This document shows positions 7,107 to 9,386 of a DNA stretch of 9,386 nt, one piece after another. The notes beneath the pieces are model-generated. The model saw only the letters and a list, made by a program, of their open reading frames with translations. It searched no databases and was not told where the DNA came from. Each line of letters opens with the position of its first letter. Position 1 is the stretch's first letter. This DNA is from Streptomyces speibonae. GTDB taxonomy: Bacteria > Actinomycetota > Actinomycetes > Streptomycetales > Streptomycetaceae. Location of the stretch: contig KL568542.1 in NCBI GenBank assembly GCA_000715605.1, positions 7,576 through 16,961 of the forward strand, read 5' to 3'. The translations under genes and the position numbers were made by a program.

Positions 7107-7140
7107 GTCGGGTGTGTGACGTACGGGCGCTACGTCCGAC
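7107..7140. repeat. Nested inverted repeat in the lipoprotein upstream region
   Basis: GTCGG (7107-7111) pairs with CCGAC (7136-7140), and inside it GACGTA (7118-7123) pairs with TACGTC (7131-7136); the two pairings share base 7136, so they are alternatives. The rest of 7068-7170 shows nothing I can name, and I see no convincing promoter boxes there. Confidence 0.3.
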
Positions 7141-7169
7141 GCGGTACGAAGACCGCCCGGCGGCGGGCG

Positions 7170-7189
7170 CCAGGGCGTGTATCAAAAGT
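7170..7189 (+). repeat. Left terminal inverted repeat of the IS relic
   Basis: CCAGGGCGTGTATCAAAAGT lies 29 bases before the transposase-like GTG. Its reverse complement matches the right-end copy (8808-8827) at 16 of 20 positions and the internal copy (7410-7429) at 15 of 20, the core CACGCCCT being identical in all three. Confidence 0.7.
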
Positions 7190-7218
7190 GGATCTTGAAC
7201 GTGAGATGATCTTGGTTC

Positions 7219-7404
7219 GTGGCGCGTGGAGATCTGACAGAGGAGCATCGGGCGGTGCTGGAGCCGCTGTTGCCGAAGGGCAAGAAGTCCGGCCGGCCGC
7301 CGATGGGCCGGTAAAAGACACCGGGCCGTAGCCACGCGGTATGACAAGTTGGCGGTCCGCTACGAGGCGACCGTCCTTGTCGCAGCCATCACGAGTGGCT
7401 GTGA
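7219..7404 (+). pseudogene. IS5-family transposase, N- and C-terminal fragments joined by deletion
   Basis: From GTG 7219 the reading is VARGDLTEEHRAVLEPLLPK followed by GKKSGRPP, the usual opening of streptomycete IS5-family transposases, then MGR and a TAA at 7312-7314. One base out of phase, from 7313, the reading is KRHRAVATRYDKLAVRYEAT then VLVAAI, the usual closing part. Expected family proteins run on as INEWL-stop; here one base is missing after ATC (7388-7390), and GAG TGG CTG TGA reappears in the next frame with its stop at 7402-7404. So the central catalytic DDE region is deleted, the joint is out of frame, and a second frameshift lies near the end. No active transposase can be made. 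Family assignment rests on memory of the conserved termini. Confidence 0.85.
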
Positions 7405-7409
7405 CCAGC

Positions 7410-7429
7410 ACATTCGGTCCACGCCCTAG
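7410..7429 (-). repeat. Internal copy of the IS terminal repeat (right end of the relic)
   Basis: ACATTCGGTCCACGCCCTAG starts 5 bases after the transposase stop. It is a direct repeat of 8808-8827 (18 of 20) and an inverted repeat of 7170-7189. Its CTAG contains the stop codon of the HxlR gene on the minus strand. Confidence 0.75.
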
Positions 7430-7839
7430 TTGGGGGGTGACTCGTCGGCGAGTTGGTTGCTGCGGTCGATCTCCGGCATGTGCGTCTCGGCCCAGACCCG
7501 CAGGGCGGAGAGCGGTATTTCGAGGGACAGGCCGAGCTCGGTGAGCCGGTAGTGGACGGCGGGCGGCACGGTGGGTTCGACGCGGCGCGCGACCAGGCCA
7601 TCGCGGACCAGGCTCTGCAGGGTGACGGACAGCATCTTCTGTGAGATGCCCGGGAGACGGCGCCGCAGTTCCGCGAAACGGAGCTCGCCCGCAGGCTCCT
7701 CGGCCAGCACCTTGACCGCCATTGACGTCCACTTGGTGCCGATACGGTCGAGCAACTGGCGGGTCGGGCAACGCGGATCCAGCAGGTCACCGCGCTCACC
7801 GGGCCGCCGGCTGGGTTCGCCGGGCCTCGATGTGGTCAC
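7426..7839 (-). CDS. HxlR-family winged-helix transcriptional regulator
   Basis: GTG start at 7839; 137 residues. AGGTGG at 7850-7855 (complement) lies 10 bases upstream, a little far. The HxlR domain covers about 24-118: it opens with CPTRQLLDRIGTKW (24-37, the family's CPxxxxLxxIGxKW pattern), has a recognition helix around 64-79 (GISQKMLSVTLQSLVRDG) and a wing around 82-98 ending VHYRLTELG. Family members bind DNA as dimers, and several use the conserved N-terminal cysteine to sense quinones, aldehydes or other electrophiles. Here Cys24 is the only cysteine. The gene is divergent from the hydrolase gene with 101 bp between starts, and the inverted repeat in that gap is a likely operator, so it probably controls both genes. 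Its TAG stop lies in the CTAG of an IS terminal repeat, so the original C-terminal end may have been changed, though the length is normal. Confidence 0.9.
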   Translation of the reverse strand: MTTSRPGEPSRRPGERGDLLDPRCPTRQLLDRIGTKWTSMAVKVLAEEPAGELRFAELRRRLPGISQKMLSVTLQSLVRDGLVARRVEPTVPPAVHYRLTELGLSLEIPLSALRVWAETHMPEIDRSNQLADESPPN

Positions 7840-7872
7840 CCGGGGCTCACCACCTGAAGGGAAAGTGCCGTC

Positions 7873-7901
7873 TTGGACGGACCAGGTTAGTTCCTTAGCG
7901 T
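7873..7901 (+). promoter_or_regulatory. Promoter-like sequence driving the hydrolase
   Basis: TTGGAC (7873-7878), a 17-base spacer and TAGCGT (7896-7901) fit the streptomycete vegetative pattern well. A start near 7908 gives a leader of about 33 bases before ATG 7941, with GGAG at 7930-7933 as the Shine-Dalgarno site. Confidence 0.55.
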
Positions 7902-7910
7902 GACCTGGTC
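7880..7910. promoter_or_regulatory. Probable HxlR operator (8-bp inverted repeat)
   Basis: GACCAGGT (7880-7887) and ACCTGGTC (7903-7910) are exact reverse complements with a 15-base gap and 23 bases between arm centres, about two turns of DNA. One arm lies in the spacer and the other at the likely start point of the hydrolase promoter; both also overlap the boxes of the opposing promoter. Assignment to HxlR is by position. Confidence 0.55.
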
Positions 7911-7912
7911 AC
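7884..7912 (-). promoter_or_regulatory. Promoter-like sequence driving the HxlR gene
   Basis: On the minus strand, GTGACC (7912-7907), a 17-base spacer and TAACCT (7889-7884) form a moderate vegetative-type match, overlapping the hydrolase promoter and facing the other way. Confidence 0.4.
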
Positions 7913-7940
7913 TATTCCTCACCACTCCTGGAGTTCCTCC

Positions 7941-8792
7941 ATGCCCGAGCTGCGACGCGTCCTCGCCAACGGTGTCGAACTGAACGTCGCCCTCTCCGGA
8001 TCAGGCCCGGCCGTCCTGCTGCTGCACGGCTTCCCGCACACCTGGGAGCTGTGGACGGACGTCATGGCTGATCTGTCCGGCCGCTACCGCGTCATCGCGC
8101 CGGACCTGCGCGGGTTCGGCGCGAGCAGCCGGGCCGCCTCCGGGTACGACGCAGACACCCTGGCCGAGGACGCCGCGGCGCTTCTCGCCACGCTCGGCGT
8201 GTCCTCAGCTGCGGTGGTGGCAATCGACGCCGGCACCACGCCGGCCTTCCTCCTCGCCCTGCGCCGCCCCGGTCTCGTCCGGCGCCTGGTCGTCATGGAG
8301 TCCCTTCTGGGCAGGCTACCCGGCGCCGAGGACTTCCTCGCCGACGGGCCGCCGTGGTGGTTCGGCTTCCATTCCGCCGCATCCGGCCTTGCCGAGACCG
8401 TGCTGGAGGGCCACGAGGCCGCCTACGTCGACTGGTTTCTGAGCGCCGGCACGCTCGGCGACGGGGTGCGCCCCGCCCTCCGGGACGCCTTCGTCCGCGC
8501 ATACACCGGCCGCCAGGCGTTGAGTTGCGCGTTCTCGTACTACCGAGCCCTGCCCGAGAGCGTGGTACAGATCGAGCAGGCGGTCGCCACTGCCCGCCTG
8601 ACCGTGCCAACGATGGCGCTGGGCGCCCGGCCTGTCGGTGCTGCGCTGGAACGCCAACTCCGCCCGGTCACCGACGATCTCACCGGACACGTCATCGAAG
8701 ACTGCGGCCACATCATCCCGCTGCACCGCCCGCGCGCCCTGCTCACGCTATTGCGTCCGTTCCTGGCCGGTGAGGACGTGAAAGCAGCGTGA
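7941..8792 (+). CDS. Alpha/beta hydrolase, epoxide-hydrolase/dehalogenase-like (Asp nucleophile)
   Basis: ATG 7941 follows GGAG (7930-7933) by 7 bases; 283 residues, normal for the family, with no signal peptide, so cytoplasmic. HGFP at 29-32 is the oxyanion-hole motif and is followed by HTWELW. APDLRGFGASSR (about 53-64) is typical of epoxide hydrolases. The nucleophile elbow reads VVAIDAGTT with Asp96 where esterases have Ser, as in epoxide hydrolases and haloalkane or haloacid-ester dehalogenases that form an alkyl-enzyme ester. SYYRALPE near 198-205 may supply lid tyrosines. His257 in DCGHIIPLHRP is the general base. The acid expected after strand 6 is not obvious: the segment reads LGARPVG where relatives often have LGGD or LGGE. 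The likely reaction is hydrolysis of an epoxide or carbon-halogen bond in a small molecule. With the divergent HxlR regulator it looks like an inducible detoxification or catabolic gene. The substrate is unknown. Confidence 0.9.
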   Translation: MPELRRVLANGVELNVALSGSGPAVLLLHGFPHTWELWTDVMADLSGRYRVIAPDLRGFGASSRAASGYDADTLAEDAAALLATLGVSSAAVVAIDAGTTPAFLLALRRPGLVRRLVVMESLLGRLPGAEDFLADGPPWWFGFHSAASGLAETVLEGHEAAYVDWFLSAGTLGDGVRPALRDAFVRAYTGRQALSCAFSYYRALPESVVQIEQAVATARLTVPTMALGARPVGAALERQLRPVTDDLTGHVIEDCGHIIPLHRPRALLTLLRPFLAGEDVKAA

Positions 8793-8807
8793 CCGGGGCG
8801 GGGGCTG

Positions 8808-8827
8808 ACATTCGATGCACGCCCTAG
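8808..8827 (-). repeat. Distal right copy of the IS terminal repeat
   Basis: ACATTCGATGCACGCCCTAG begins 15 bases after the hydrolase stop. It matches 7410-7429 at 18 of 20 positions in the same orientation and 7170-7189 at 16 of 20 in inverted orientation. No transposase sequence lies beside it. Its CTAG contains the stop codon of the GH3 gene. Confidence 0.7.
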
Positions 8828-9372
8828 TAGCGCAGCCCGTGGCCCACCGGGTAGAGGACCGCCGTCGGGTCGTCGGCCCGCTGGACCGGGACCGGCAGCG
8901 TCCCGCGCGGCTTCACCCGGCCCGCGATGACCCGGGCCGCCGCCCGCAGTTCGACGTCGGTCCAGGAGTACGCGGCCAGATACGCCGGTACGCCGGGCAG
9001 ATGGGCCACGTCGTAGGGGTTGCGGATCGCGACCGCGATCACCGGCTTCCCCGTCGCCAGCAGCTCCTCGACGAGCGTCTTCTGGCTGCTGGACGCGCTG
9101 ACGTTGTACGTCCCGACGACCACCGCGTCCACGTCCCGGGCCGCCGCCACCGCCTCGGCGATGGCCGCGGCCGACGGTGCCGTGCCCGTGGACAGGGCGG
9201 TGGCGGTGAAGCCCAGCTCGTTCAGCGCGCCGGCCAGCACGCCGGTCGGCGGTCCCGTCGTACCGGACGGGGAGGCCGGGTCGGCGCCGGCCACCAGGAG
9301 CCTGGGCCGGCCGCGCCGGGACAGCGGCAGCAGTCCGCCCTCGTTGACCAGCAGGGTCGTGGTGCGCTCGGT
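8824..9372 (-). CDS. Glycoside hydrolase family 3, C-terminal part only, cut by contig end
   Basis: The minus-strand frame is open from the contig edge to TAG at 8824-8826, giving 182 residues of real sequence. It opens with TERTTTLLVNEGGLLPLSRR, the standard GH3 stretch just after the catalytic domain, continues with LLVAGADPASPSG, then VVGTYNVSASSSQKTLVEEL, KPVIAVAIRNPYDV, AYSWTDVELRAAARVIAGRV and the typical ending LYPVGHGLRY. This is the GH3 C-terminal alpha/beta sandwich. The catalytic (beta/alpha)8 domain lies outside the window, so the activity (beta-N-acetylhexosaminidase or beta-glucosidase) cannot be read directly; the sandwich sequence reminds me of streptomycete NagZ-like secreted enzymes. 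The apparent GTG start at 9292-9294 is an internal valine. The frame runs on through adapter bases 9373-9386, which are not genomic. The stop codon sits in the distal IS terminal repeat. Confidence 0.88.
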   Translation of the reverse strand, partial: TERTTTLLVNEGGLLPLSRRGRPRLLVAGADPASPSGTTGPPTGVLAGALNELGFTATALSTGTAPSAAAIAEAVAAARDVDAVVVGTYNVSASSSQKTLVEELLATGKPVIAVAIRNPYDVAHLPGVPAYLAAYSWTDVELRAAARVIAGRVKPRGTLPVPVQRADDPTAVLYPVGHGLRY

Positions 9373-9386
9373 CTGTCTCTTATACA
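9373..9386. other. Residual sequencing adapter (Tn5 mosaic end) at contig edge
   Basis: CTGTCTCTTATACA is an exact match to the first 14 bases of the 19-base Tn5 mosaic end CTGTCTCTTATACACATCT, used in tagmentation libraries. It is AT-rich in a region of more than 70% G+C and ends exactly at the window edge. It is an artefact, not organism sequence. Confidence 0.93.

Larger units (their letters stand above)
7171..7429 (+). mobile_element. IS5-family element reduced to about 260 bp by internal deletion
   Basis: The terminal repeat at 7170-7189 and its inverted partner at 7410-7429 enclose only the two ends of a transposase gene. The spacing fits an intact IS5-family layout: start codon 29 bases inside the left repeat, stop codon 5 bases before the right one. 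Full elements of this kind are usually 0.8-0.9 kb, so roughly 600 bp has been lost. What remains is like a MITE: both ends but no functional transposase. Confidence 0.72.
7171..8827. mobile_element. IS-end-bounded segment carrying IS relic, HxlR regulator and hydrolase
   Basis: The left end at 7170-7189 and the right end at 8808-8827 are inverted copies of one terminal-repeat sequence (16 of 20 bases agree). A third copy at 7410-7429 lies in the same orientation as the right end (18 of 20 agree). Between the ends lie fragments of an IS5-family transposase, an HxlR regulator gene and an alpha/beta hydrolase gene. The bases outside are CCAG-like on the left and CTAG on the right, compatible with the short YTAR/CTAG-type targets of IS5-family elements but not an exact duplication. 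It could be one IS-derived element with passenger genes, or an IS relic beside a cassette that ends in a second IS end. With no intact transposase it could move only if helped from elsewhere. Mobility is inference. Confidence 0.5.

Noticed and set aside
7130..7771. Minus-strand open frame across the IS relic and the HxlR gene
   Set aside because: It overlaps the transposase fragments and the HxlR domain, both of which have recognisable family sequence in other frames.
7410..8827. The two direct IS-end copies as a target-site duplication or phage attachment pair
   Set aside because: They match the transposase-linked terminal repeat, also present inverted at 7170-7189, and no integrase or tRNA gene is nearby, so IS ends explain them better.
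1..9386. tRNA or rRNA genes, CRISPR arrays, riboswitches
   Set aside because: I saw no tRNA-like stem set, no regularly spaced repeat array and no riboswitch core in any intergenic stretch; no gene-free stretch exceeds about 210 bases.

Overview
The window reads as a high-GC actinomycete chromosome, almost certainly Streptomyces. Most coding regions run above 70% G+C with C or G at nearly every third codon position. GTG starts are common, Shine-Dalgarno sites are strong, and several gene products are exported (Sec signal peptides, a lipobox, a membrane anchor). The last 14 bases match the Tn5 mosaic end used in transposase-based library kits, so the window stops at a contig end with unremoved adapter.

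Layout. (1) 1-3450, +: a fused ABC exporter (TMD-NBD-TMD-NBD) missing its N-terminus, with one degenerate and one complete ATPase site. (2) 3549-3935, +: a small, basic, four-cysteine secreted protein of unknown function. (3) 4048-4818, +: a single-pass membrane protein of unknown function whose G+C is clearly lower than its neighbours'. (4) 4935-6368, +: a secreted serine peptidase of family S37 with a visible Ser-Asp-His triad. (5) 6382-7014, -: a lipoprotein made of two related four-cysteine modules, convergent with the peptidase; a long stepped hairpin lies at the junction. (6) 7171-8827: an IS-derived segment. It starts with the remnant of an IS5-family element (terminal repeat, fragments of both transposase ends, terminal repeat). 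Next come a divergent HxlR-family regulator and an alpha/beta hydrolase of epoxide-hydrolase type, and it closes with another copy of the IS terminal repeat. (7) 8824-9372, -: the C-terminal part of a glycoside hydrolase family 3 protein, cut by the contig end.

How the parts work together. Genes 1-5 look like ordinary, loosely linked cell-envelope and secretion functions. The unit with most internal logic is segment 6. The regulator and the hydrolase face away from each other across 101 bp that hold two overlapping, opposite promoter-like sequences. An 8-bp inverted repeat is placed so that one protein bound there would cover both. The pair is bounded by IS-end sequences, and the TAG stop codons of both the regulator and the neighbouring GH3 gene lie inside those ends. 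The simplest reading is a self-regulated detoxification or catabolic pair that moved in with, or was captured by, IS5-family ends. The mobility is inferred from sequence alone.
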